From the NCBI GenBank assembly GCA_948739805.1, contig CAPYID010000030.1, positions 1 to 23,439 of the forward strand: 23,439 nt of DNA, in the 5' to 3' direction. The first letter of the stretch is position 1. Every line of letters begins with the position of its first letter. The position numbers and the translations under genes are program-made. Of this stretch, positions 1 through 6,683 are shown in pieces. A model generated the notes under the pieces. It was given only the letters and a program-made list of their open reading frames with translations, made no database searches and had not been told where the DNA came from. The stretch is from an uncultured Clostridia bacterium (GTDB lineage: Bacteria; Bacillota; Clostridia; TANB77; CAG-508).

Positions 1-48
1 TCTATATTTTATTAAAATCTTCTTTATTTTTTCCCCAGATTATTTAAC

Positions 49-399
49 TCATATTTTTGATAATTCAATATAGTGACTCCAACTCAATTCGTCAGACAGT
101 GTCTGACAATTTTGAAACATTGTATAAAAAATTTTCATATTTTTAAGATTAGTTTGTGAATAACCTTTTCCAAATTCTTTTGTCAATCGTTCAGATAATT
201 GTTTCAGAATTTGTTTTCCATAGTCTGCTCTATGTTTTCCTTTTTGTTCTTCTTCTATAATTTGTCTGCCAACATCCCAAGCAGATTTTACCATTTCAAA
301 ATTTATATTTTTATATATGTTTATTCTTGCTTTTAATATAGTATTTCTTATATTATTGTAAAAATTTTCATCAATTCCATTTATTAACATATTGTCCAT
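49..399 (-). pseudogene. DUF1016 N-terminal domain protein, truncated
   Basis: This is the first 116 residues of a DUF1016 (YhcG-type, PDDEXK nuclease-associated) protein. The N-terminal domain shows the pattern AWDVGRQIIEEEQ, GKQILKQLSERLTKEFGKGYS, then LSDELSWSHYIEL, where the family reads LSWSHY followed by the rest of the protein. Full-length members run to roughly 330-350 residues and end in a nuclease domain. Here the frame stops right after LSWSHYIELSKI, and none of the three minus-strand frames between the stop and the window edge resumes the family sequence. It is therefore a fragment or a stand-alone N-terminal domain. The start at 399 has an AAAGGATG ribosome site. The codons for QTLSD carry the same palindrome core that lies upstream of the gene. 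Function of the fragment is unknown; full-length members are proposed to act in DNA cleavage or defence. Confidence 0.7.
91..107. repeat. palindrome inside the DUF1016 fragment
   Basis: The sequence GTCAGACA-G-TGTCTGAC is a perfect 8-bp inverted repeat around one base. It lies in the codons for Q-T-L-S-D of the DUF1016 fragment. With flanking bases, about 22 bases match the palindrome at 416-444 read on the opposite strand. Confidence 0.85.
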
Positions 400-415
400 A
401 ATTTATCATCCTTTC

Positions 416-444
416 AAATTCGTCAGACACTGTCTGACGAATTT
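416..444. repeat. 29-bp perfect palindrome upstream of the DUF1016 fragment
   Basis: Two 14-bp arms are exact reverse complements around one central base (C430), with core GTCAGACACTGTCTGAC. It sits about 17 bp upstream of the ATG at 399 and immediately before its ribosome binding site, so it lies in the leader or promoter of that gene. It could be an operator, a mRNA hairpin blocking the ribosome site, or a mobile palindromic unit. The related copy at 91-107 lies in the coding region. Confidence 0.85.
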
Positions 445-513
445 AAGTATATCATAATTTTCCCATTTTTTCATTAAATTTACAAAATAGTTACAAATTA
501 TTTTATAAAGGGC

Positions 514-530
514 TTGGGACTTAGTCCCAA
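514..530. repeat. small perfect hairpin
   Basis: TTGGGAC-TTA-GTCCCAA forms a 7-bp perfect stem with a 3-base loop. It lies in the 225-base gap between the recombinase end and the DUF1016 fragment, with no gene reading into it closely. There is no T-tract directly next to it, so a terminator role is not clear. Confidence 0.5.
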
Positions 531-549
531 AATACGAATTTTGACTAGG

Positions 550-620
550 GAGGAAAAATTCAGTGCTTGTTAGGAAATATATAGGAGTACAAAAATTATA
601 TTTGGTTTGAATTTTCCCTC
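550..620. repeat. imperfect inverted repeat just past the recombinase gene
   Basis: Arms at 550-562 and 608-620 are reverse complements at 12 of 13 positions (GAGGAAAAATTCA and TGAATTTTCCCTC), separated by 45 bases. The structure begins 9 bases beyond the repaired stop codon of the serine recombinase. It might be a terminator-like structure or mark an end of the former element. No target duplication was recognised. Confidence 0.35.
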
Positions 621-628
621 TAATTTTT

Positions 629-2422
629 TTATTTCTGATTACTAATTACTGCTCCAATTTTATAATTTTCTTTCTTTGATTTTGAAAAAGTTTTCTCACT
701 TTTTACAGCAACTAATCGAATCAATTTTTGTTTTTCTTTGTTCAATTTTATTTCAATTTCTTCTTCATTTTCGTTCACATTTTTTGAAAATAACTCATAA
801 AATTCTATTTCAAGTTCTTTGTTAAGAGTTGTAATATAATCATCTAATTGTTCTTGATTTATATTTACACTTGTCCTAATTTCTTTTTGTTCTTCGTTTA
901 CTTCAATAGGTACATAAATATCCGCTATTCCTAATGTAAAAAACTTTGTTAATTGTTCAATATAACTACTTCTAAAATTTATTTTATCTATATAAAATTC
1001 TCCGTTTTTTGTTCTTTAATAATGTCATTGATTCAATAAATTTTGAAATAAATTCTTGTTTTTCTTCTTTTGATTTTTTGTTCCATTCTTGTTTTAAAGT
1101 TTCATTTAATTTGTTATCTTTTATCAATTTTTCTCTTTCAATATCTCTATCAGCCATTAGCTGTTGTGGAGTAAATAACGAACTATTTGCATTAAGTTTT
1201 TTATATTTTTTTGTTTCTAAAATATTGATTTTTTCTTCAATGATTTTATAATCTTCAGAGAAATCTTCCATTTCCACTATGCCACTTAAATATGCCTTTT
1301 TTATTCTTTCTTTTTGCTTTTGTAATGTGTCAATTTCTTGGTCTAGTTTTTCTGTTTTTGTTTCTTTTTTGTCAGCTAGTATTGGTAAAAAATACTTTTT
1401 TACTGCCATATCATACTCAACTAACTCAAGAATAAATCTTTGTAAACATTCTTCAATTTTATCTTCTCTGTAATATGTCTTACAGTGTTCACAAGTATAG
1501 TACATATATTTTTTCTTTGTTCCTCCAGAGCCTTTACATTTCATTATTCTATTACATTTAGGACATTTTAGTTTTTGAAAAAATATATAAACTCTATCTC
1601 TTGTATAACTTCTTTGATTTTTCTCTTTTTGATGTTGTGCCTCGTTCCACATAGCACGACTAATGATTGGCTCTACTACATTCATATAAACTAAAGTATC
1701 TTTATTATTTGATTTTCCTTTTTCGTAATCTCCCATATATACTTTGTTATCTATCATTTTCATAATTGTTGTATCTCTCCAATGTTTTGGTACTAATACT
1801 TTTTCTTTATTTAAAGTATTACTAATTTGTTGATAGCTTTTGCCTTCAAGATACATATTAAATATTCTTACTACAATGTCTTTTGTAGTTTCATCTATTA
1901 TAGTTTTTTTATTGCTATCTTTTTTATAGCCTAATGGTACAATTCCAGGTAAATGTCCTGACTTAATAGCACCATTTAGTCCAAACTTTGTTCTTTCTGA
2001 TACTATTTCAATTTCTAACTGTGATAACACTGTTAGCATACGCACAAAAAATCTACCGATTAGCACTGCTCGTATTTACATCATCTTTATCACACACCAA
2101 ATAGGTATTGTGCATTTCTAATTGTGCAATAAGTTCTTCTAAATCACGAACTGAACGAGTTACTCTGTCTAACTTATAAGCTACAATATAATTGATTTTG
2201 CCACTTTTCATATCTGCTAACATTTCTTGAAATGCTGGTCTATCTTTAATGTTCTTTGCTGATATTCCAGCATCTTCATATACTCTAAATACTTCATATT
2301 CTTTGAATTTGCAAAGTTGTAACAGTTTTTCTTTTTGTTCTGCTAAACTAAATCCGTTCTCTAACTTGATCTTCTGTACTCACTCTAATATAAATTCCTG
2401 CAATTTTCTTTTCTTCACTCAT
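629..2422 (-). pseudogene. Large serine recombinase, frameshifted three times as read
   Basis: Rejoining three frames gives about 596 residues, a normal length for a large serine recombinase. The resolvase domain begins MSEEKKIAGIYIRVSTEDQ, with presumed nucleophile S15, and has YKLDRVTRSVRDLEEL near residue 90. The recombinase domain follows (GIVPLGYKKD, YLEGKSYQQISNTLN), then the zinc ribbon (CPKCNRIM, CEHCKTYY) with a coiled coil behind it, and a C-terminal tail ending KKENYKIGAVISNQK. The start at 2422 has the ribosome site AAAGGAG. Breaks lie at about 2356 (restores VREGFSLAEQK), 2058 (restores SSANGRFFVRML) and 1004-1010 (restores the tail that runs to the stop at 629). Each is one extra base. 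The family integrates and excises phages and conjugative elements. Either the gene is dead or the sequence has indel errors. Confidence 0.85.
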
Positions 2423-2451
2423 TTTTAAATCTCTCCTTTCAATATTGAACG

Positions 2452-2510
2452 GAAAGCTACTTGAATAAATTTTAAACACAAAAAAACTCTAAAATTAAAG
2501 TAGCCTTTCT
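2452..2510. repeat. inverted repeat around the end of the small gene
   Basis: GAAAGCTACTT near 2452 and AAGTAGCCTTTC near 2500 are complementary apart from a one-base bulge, with a loop of about 35 bases. The repeat lies between the recombinase start and the end of the 94-residue gene, overlapping that gene's last codons. On the minus strand the loop contains a run of seven T. It could be a weak terminator or attenuator between the two genes. Confidence 0.3.
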
Positions 2511-2779
2511 ATGTAGTCTTTTAATTGAGATAAAGGGTATTTATACCTTAAATCTCCCACATAAAAGTAATCACAGTCATTAAAGAATAAAAATAGCTTA
2601 TCTTTAATGATTACTCTATGTGGTTCTACATACGCTAAGTTTGTATGCTCTACAATTCTTAAACAACCTTCAAATATCATTTCGTGTTCAAGTTTTATAG
2701 CATTCAAACTACAAGCCCATTCAATTTTAGAGAGCAATTCTCTTTTTATCTTGTTTTTCTTCTTTACAATGCTAATCAT
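2495..2779 (-). CDS. Small protein of unknown function next to the recombinase
   Basis: A 94-residue protein that I do not recognise. The sequence begins MISIVKKKNKIKRELLSKIEWACSLNAIKLEHEM and is rich in Lys at the start. The C-terminal half is aromatic and acidic (LFLFFNDCDYFYVGDLRYKY), with no membrane segment or clear motif. I chose ATG 2779, which has AAAGGA nine bases before it. The upstream TTG at 2803 in the same frame would lie before that ribosome site. It lies between the tRNA gene and the recombinase on the same strand, 72 bases upstream of the recombinase start, so it is probably cargo of the same former element. Confidence 0.6.
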   Translation of the reverse strand: MISIVKKKNKIKRELLSKIEWACSLNAIKLEHEMIFEGCLRIVEHTNLAYVEPHRVIIKDKLFLFFNDCDYFYVGDLRYKYPLSQLKDYIERLL

Positions 2780-2812
2780 ACCACACCATCCTTTCTTTTT
2801 CAATAAAAAGGC

Positions 2813-2843
2813 ATTAAAAAAATCAACCTTTTACAGTTGATTT
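2813..2843 (-). terminator. Rho-independent terminator after tRNA-Gly
   Basis: On the minus strand an 8-bp perfect stem AAATCAAC/GTTGATTT with an 8-base loop runs straight into a T-rich tract (TTTTTAATGCC). It starts 37 bases after the CCA end of the tRNA gene, as expected for a single-tRNA transcript. Confidence 0.75.
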
Positions 2844-2879
2844 ATCAATGTTTTCGTCTGGTGCGACGATTTTACTTAA

Positions 2880-2953
<74 letters not shown>

Positions 2954-3068
2954 ATTTAATTATCATTTTCCATTTATAATAACTTTTAAAGCCTTAATTT
3001 GTTCTACCCTCTTTGAGTTTTCGAATATAGGGAAAAAATCTCAAAGACTTAGCAATTATAGCCTTTTG

Positions 3069-3099
3069 TATAATAGGAAAGTATTACTTTCCTATTATA
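3069..3099. terminator. Long perfect hairpin downstream of yebC
   Basis: A 15-bp perfect stem (TAATAGGAAAGTA core) around a single central base lies 70 bases past the yebC stop and 116 bases before the tRNA gene. The flanks are AT-rich but have no clean T-tract, so it may end yebC transcription, protect the mRNA 3' end, or serve both. Its sequence is unrelated to the CTTACA operators further along. Confidence 0.5.
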
Positions 3100-3168
3100 T
3101 TATAAATGACCATATAAAGAGCTATAAAAATGTGTCCTTTTTAGTGACATTAAATACTATTTAAGGTT

Positions 3169-3894
3169 TTACTCCTCCCAATTATGAAATACTTCAGATA
3201 CATCATCTAAATCGTCTAATCTGTCTAGTAATTTTTCCATAACTTCTGCTCCATGTTCATCTAATTTAATGTATGAAGTTGGTATCATTTGAATGTCTGC
3301 TTCTACAAATTGTAAACCATTTTCTTCTAGCTTTTCTCTAACTTCTGAAAAGTTTTCTGGTGCTGTTGAAATTTCATAGTAGTCTTCTCCTACTTCAAAG
3401 TCATCTGCTCCACAGTCTAGAGCAAGCATCATTAATTCATCTTCACTCATATTCGTACTTGATTGTTCTATAATGATTATCCCTTTTCTATTAAACATAT
3501 ATGATACACAACCACTAGTTCCCAATGAACCTCCTGATTTATCAAATGCATGTCTTATGTCTGCAGCTGTCCTATTTCTATTATCTGTAGTGGCATTTAC
3601 TATAATCGCTACTCCATTTGGTCCATATCCTTCATATGTAATTTCCTCATAATTCTCATTGCTACCTTCTCCTGCTGCTCTCTTTATTGCATTATTTATT
3701 GTATCATTTGGCATATTTGCTGCTTTACATTTAGCTATAACATCTTTTAATTTGGAATTTCCTGCTGGATCTGGACCTCCTTGCTTTACAGCTATTAATA
3801 ATTCTCTTCCTAATTTAGTAAATATTTTTCCTCTTGCAGCATCTGCCTTTCCCTTTTTTGCTTGAATATTATGCCATTTGCTATGTCCCGACAT
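3169..3894 (-). CDS. yebC: YebC/TACO1 family protein
   Basis: A 241-residue member of the YebC/TACO1 family. It starts with the hallmark MSGHSKWHNIQAKKGKADAARGKIFTKL and has GNSKLKDVIAKCKAANMPNDTI, YEGYGPNGVAIIVNATTDNRNRTAADIRHAFDK, and GGSLGTSGCVSYMF. The acidic C-terminal domain ends DLDDVSEVFHNWEE. The family was first described as transcription regulators; more recent work links members to translation of proline-rich stretches. The reading frame extends 20 residues further upstream, but the start at 3894 matches the family and has AGGAGG just before it. The gene stands alone. An extended -10 (TGATACAAT) at 4134-4142 lies about 240 bases upstream and is its likely promoter. Confidence 0.97.
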   Translation of the reverse strand: MSGHSKWHNIQAKKGKADAARGKIFTKLGRELLIAVKQGGPDPAGNSKLKDVIAKCKAANMPNDTINNAIKRAAGEGSNENYEEITYEGYGPNGVAIIVNATTDNRNRTAADIRHAFDKSGGSLGTSGCVSYMFNRKGIIIIEQSSTNMSEDELMMLALDCGADDFEVGEDYYEISTAPENFSEVREKLEENGLQFVEADIQMIPTSYIKLDEHGAEVMEKLLDRLDDLDDVSEVFHNWEE

Positions 3895-3932
3895 TTCTTC
3901 TTCCTCCTTTTTAATTTTTCTCTCTATTTTCA

Positions 3933-3946
3933 AGGCTTTCGAGCCT
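3933..3946 (+). other. TTCG-tetraloop mini-hairpin in the yebC leader
   Basis: AGGCT-TTCG-AGCCT is a perfect 5-bp stem with a TTCG tetraloop when read on the plus strand. On the transcribed minus strand it is AGGCT-CGAA-AGCCT. It sits about 40 bases upstream of the yebC start, inside the presumed leader. No function can be assigned. Confidence 0.35.
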
Positions 3947-4431
3947 CTAACCACTTGATTTGCTCATTTTTTTGCTTTGTTGAACTTTGTTGATTTTAGT
4001 GGGTTTTGGTAGTTCTGTGTTGAAACGATTGCACCAAAATTGCTCCAAAAAGCATTATGTCAAGTTCCTTTTTTGTTTTTGATAAACATTCGTTTCATAC
4101 ATTTCCATGTGCTTTTTATAATTTTCGTTTTTTATTGTATCACATTATTTTTTATTTGTGTAGTCTTTTTACAAATTAAATTTGTATTTTACTAATTCTG
4201 GTTGTATGATAGTGTCTAAATTTATATTGTTTTATGTTCACTATTCTTATTATTGTTCTTCATTGTTTTTTTTTTAGTCTTTTGTAAGTTCTTCTTTAAT
4301 ACTTCTATTTATTTCATCTTCCATTCCTAACAATATCATTATAATCTTGGCATACTGCTAAAGCATTATATTCCCTTTTCTTCTTCCTTGTATAAATTTA
4401 ATGAAAGAAAAAAATATTAGTTCAAAATATG
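3947..4431. other. Non-coding stretch with probable yebC promoter
   Basis: No intact gene is visible here. On the minus strand a good extended -10 (TG-A-TACAAT) lies at 4134-4142, the best candidate for the yebC promoter, which would give a leader of about 230 bases. Inside that leader a short open stretch, ending KQKRNLT at about 4055, has an ATG but no ribosome site. A palindrome (TACAAATT-A-AATTTGTA) lies at 4170-4186, upstream of the -10. Positions 4274-4403 hold a coding-like scrap listed separately. The rest is low-complexity AT-rich sequence. Confidence 0.4.
4274..4403 (-). pseudogene. Possible gene remnant, unidentified
   Basis: Two overlapping frames look like pieces of one small charged helical protein. 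One frame gives KKKREYNALAVCQDYNDIV; after a one-base shift the next gives GMEDEINRSIKEELTKD and a stop at 4274. No ribosome site or family match is recognised. It may be the tail of a decayed gene, or chance coding-like sequence in AT-rich DNA. Confidence 0.25.
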
Positions 4432-4466
4432 AAATTCCAAAGATTAAAATAATTTGGAATTTTTTT
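4432..4466. terminator. Hairpin with T-tract, possibly bidirectional
   Basis: AAATTCCAAA and TTTGGAATTT form a perfect 10-bp stem with an 11-base loop. On the plus strand the stem is followed directly by four more T. No plus-strand gene ends here. It sits 6 bases beyond the yccF terminator and may act as a second, back-up stop for minus-strand transcripts. Confidence 0.4.
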
Positions 4467-4472
4467 GTTCCT

Positions 4473-4501
4473 AAATTAAAAGAGAGCAAAACTGCTCCCT
4501 C
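4473..4501 (-). terminator. Rho-independent terminator of yccF
   Basis: On the minus strand GAGGGAGCA-GTTT-TGCTCTCTT folds into a nine-pair stem (two G-T pairs), followed by TTTAATTT. It starts about 40 bases after the yccF stop. Confidence 0.75.
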
Positions 4502-4542
4502 AAAATACACAACTTATAATCAATGTTAAATTAACCAGTTTA

Positions 4543-4902
4543 CTATACTACTCTTGCTCCAAAAGGTGCTAAAGACAATTTGGCAATTTTAAAGAATTGA
4601 AGTCCAAACGGAATACCTACTATTGTTATGCACCATATACAGCCAAACAATAAGTTTTCAAGTGCCATTGGAATCCCAAAGAATATAATCCATATTACAT
4701 TTGCAATTACTGATGGTATTCCTCCTCCATATTCGACATCTTTGCCAAATGGTGCAAATGATAAAGCTGCAAATTTAAAACATTGTTTTCCATAGGGGAT
4801 TCCTATTATTGTAATACACCAAATAAGACCTGATATGCACCAAGAAATCCCACTTAAAAAACCTCCAAAGATAAACCATAAGATATTACCTAAAATACTC
4901 AT
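4543..4902 (-). CDS. yccF: YccF domain membrane protein
   Basis: A 119-residue membrane protein of the YccF (DUF307) family. Two internal repeats each hold a hydrophobic helix and the family motif: IWCITIIGIPYGKQCFKFAA-LSFAPFG near residues 28-53, and CIWCITIVGIPFGLQFFKIA-KLSLAPFG near residues 90-117. Family function is not established; it is an inner-membrane protein. The frame opens with GTG at 4908, but that codon is only two bases from the AAAGGAG site, whereas ATG 4902 is eight bases away, so I chose 4902. It is monocistronic, with a terminator at 4473-4501 and the hairpins of the next operon upstream. Confidence 0.92.
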   Translation of the reverse strand: MSILGNILWFIFGGFLSGISWCISGLIWCITIIGIPYGKQCFKFAALSFAPFGKDVEYGGGIPSVIANVIWIIFFGIPMALENLLFGCIWCITIVGIPFGLQFFKIAKLSLAPFGARVV

Positions 4903-5029
4903 ATTCACTACTCCTTTCGTTCTATTAACATTAATTATTCATTGTGCATTTTTACCACATTGATTATTCAATCTTTGTGTTATTTAATTAGTATATTTTT
5001 TATAACTAATTACTATGTAATAATCTTGT

Positions 5030-5056
5030 GAGAACTACCTTTCATAAGTAGTTCTC
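5030..5056. terminator. Hairpin between the GT51 gene and yccF
   Basis: GAGAACTAC and GTAGTTCTC make a perfect 9-bp stem with a 9-base loop. It lies downstream of the hairpin at 5080-5108. There is no T-tract on either side. It could be a second terminator for the bce1 operon or a leader structure for yccF. Confidence 0.35.
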
Positions 5057-5079
5057 CTTGAAAATAAAAGGGGATGTTT

Positions 5080-5108
5080 GTGCTAATTGCTTGTTCTACA
5101 ATTAGCAC
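5080..5108 (-). terminator. Probable terminator of the bce1 operon
   Basis: GTGCTAATTG and CAATTAGCAC form a perfect 10-bp stem with a 9-base loop, starting 6 bases after the stop of the GT51 gene. The T-tract is poor (AAACATCCCCTTTT follows on the minus strand), so efficiency is uncertain. Confidence 0.5.
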
Positions 5109-5113
5109 TTCTA

Positions 5114-5809
5114 TTATTCTTTTTTTAATATTTTATCTGCTTCACTTTGTGTAAGATATTTATATTCTATCATTTTGTTTATTACTTGTTTTTGTCTTTG
5201 TTTCGCTAATTCTGGATTTTTTGTTGGAGCATATACTGATGGTGCATTTGGTATTCCTGCAAGCATAATCGCTTCATAATCTGTCATCTGATTTGGTTCT
5301 TTTCCAAAATATCCTAGACTTGCTTCCCTTACATTATAATATCCATCTCCGAAATAACTTGTATTTAAGTATAATTCTAATATTTCATCTTTTTCACATT
5401 TATTTTCTATTTTAAATGCCATAAATACTTCTGCTATTTTTCTTTCAAATTTCTTGTCTTGTGTAAAATATATATTTTTTGCTAATTGCTGTGTTATTGT
5501 ACTTCCACCTTCTACAAAATCCATAGCTTTTATGTCATTTATTGTCGCTCTACCTATTGCAATTAGATCTATTCCACAATGATTATAAAATCTATGATCT
5601 TCTACTGATAATACTGCATTGATATAATTTTGTGGTAAGTCTGAAATTTCTGTATAGTTTTCTTTGCTTTTTATTTCTTTTATTTTATCTTCTATACTTA
5701 TTTCTTCTATTGCTTCCTTATACATTTTATATCCATTTCCTATAAATAGCAATGCTATGCTTACTATTATCAATGTTAGTAAAAATACTATTTTTAGAAA
5801 TTTCTTCAT
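5114..5809 (-). CDS. Monofunctional peptidoglycan glycosyltransferase (GT51)
   Basis: A 231-residue membrane-anchored transglycosylase that polymerises lipid II into glycan strands. An N-terminal membrane helix (about residues 5-24) anchors the enzyme with the catalytic domain outside. GT51 motifs occur in order: SVEDHRFYNHCGID with the first catalytic Glu at E70, EGGSTITQQLAKN near 100-112, RKIAEVFMAFKIE with the second catalytic Glu at E127, and KDEILELYLNTSYFG. It stops after the transferase domain with no transpeptidase part. The frame opens at GTG 5818, but ATG 5809 has AGGTGG at the right distance. It is the last gene of the operon led by the operator at 9608, 25 bases after the YxeA-like gene. 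That places cell-wall synthesis under the same peptide-sensing control. Confidence 0.93.
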   Translation of the reverse strand: MKKFLKIVFLLTLIIVSIALLFIGNGYKMYKEAIEEISIEDKIKEIKSKENYTEISDLPQNYINAVLSVEDHRFYNHCGIDLIAIGRATINDIKAMDFVEGGSTITQQLAKNIYFTQDKKFERKIAEVFMAFKIENKCEKDEILELYLNTSYFGDGYYNVREASLGYFGKEPNQMTDYEAIMLAGIPNAPSVYAPTKNPELAKQRQKQVINKMIEYKYLTQSEADKILKKE

Positions 5810-5834
5810 CTTTACCACCTCTTTTACTACTTTT

Positions 5835-6180
5835 TTATTCTACATTTAATGCTGTTTTTACTTTCTCTGGTAGTTCATTTACTTGTACTTCTTCCCAAGA
5901 TTTGACTCCTCTTGTTACCATTACTTCTAATTTTAAATAGGAATCTTCTTTTAATTCTCTACTTGTTCTGAATTTTATTTCTTTCCATTTTCACTATAAC
6001 AGTCTAAAGTATATTCATATTTCATTCCACCTGTTTCTGGAATACTTGCTATTTTGCTATTATCTATTTGAGTATAATAATTTGATTGTTGATATACCAA
6101 GAAATAATATGCTACTCCACATAGTGCTATTGCTACAATAACTGCTATTATCATTGGTATTTTTCTTTTATGCTATCCAT
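5835..6180 (-). pseudogene. YxeA family protein, two frameshifts as read
   Basis: With two missing bases restored, this is a 115-residue YxeA-family (DUF1093) secreted or membrane-anchored protein. It has an N-terminal helix (MIIAVIVAIALCGVAYYFLV), then YTQIDNSKI, GMKYEYTLDCYSENGK, EIKFRTSRELKEDSYLKLEV, and GVKSWEEVQVNELPEKVK. Family members often sit beside Bce-type transporters. ATG 6180 has a strong AGGAGG, but the frame from it fails after nine codons. One extra A in the A-run near 6166-6169 joins it to the helix. A second missing A near 5982-5984 joins the C-terminal half to the stop at 5835. Both breaks are in A-runs, so sequencing error is quite possible. Confidence 0.8.
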
Positions 6181-6192
6181 CTTAAATTCCTC

Positions 6193-6681
6193 CTATTCTG
6201 ATATAATATCAATATTTCCTTTAAAATTATCTAATTTAAGTGTCAAATAATAACTAACTCCTTCAGCATAAATATTATCTTCATATTCTCCTGTATCACT
6301 AATTAATGTAGTTTCATTATTTCCTAGTTTAGCTATTACACCTATATTACCGCTTTCTTTTTCTATTTTTATTTTTATCTTTATATGATCTCCATTCTTC
6401 CTGTTTAATGCAGTTCCACCAAATATTGTTTCTTCGCCTGAATAGTTATCATAATTTGCTATATATGTTCCAACATATTTATCTACTCCATATTTTCTTT
6501 TGCCTTTTAATTTCCAATTACTTGTTAAACCTGCTGTATCAAAACTTTGAATAAATGAATCATAAGTATCTATTATCTTATCTTTTGGATTCTCTCCTGT
6601 TCCTATATTAAAAATTGTAATCCATAGTATTATTACTAATGCTATGATTCCTAAAAATATCATTTTAAAGATTCCAAACAT
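6193..6681 (-). CDS. Membrane-anchored protein of unknown function in the bce1 operon
   Basis: A 162-residue protein with one N-terminal membrane helix (about residues 4-25, no lipobox cysteine) and an extracytoplasmic remainder rich in beta-type sequence: WKLKGKRKYGVDKYVGTYIANYDNYSG, GGTALNRKNGDHIKIKIKI, and LTLKLDNFKGNIDIISE. I do not recognise a named family. It begins two bases after the permease stop with a strong AAGGAGG site, and the YxeA-like gene starts 12 bases after it, so all are co-transcribed. Its position and topology suggest an accessory outside the membrane that works with the Bce-type transporter; this is inference from context only. Confidence 0.85.
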   Translation of the reverse strand: MFGIFKMIFLGIIALVIILWITIFNIGTGENPKDKIIDTYDSFIQSFDTAGLTSNWKLKGKRKYGVDKYVGTYIANYDNYSGEETIFGGTALNRKNGDHIKIKIKIEKESGNIGVIAKLGNNETTLISDTGEYEDNIYAEGVSYYLTLKLDNFKGNIDIISE

Positions 6682-6683
6682 AT

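Noticed and set aside
984..2066. A shorter recombinase starting at 2066.
   Set aside because: No ribosome site is present and the catalytic domain is found intact in another frame up to 2422.
3010..3047. Inverted repeat TCTTTGAG/CTCAAAGA between yebC and the tRNA gene.
   Set aside because: The arms are short, the loop is 22 bases and there is no T-tract; likely chance in AT-rich DNA.
3895..3954. A 20-residue N-terminal extension of YebC.
   Set aside because: The family begins at MSGHSKW, and that ATG has the AGGAGG site.
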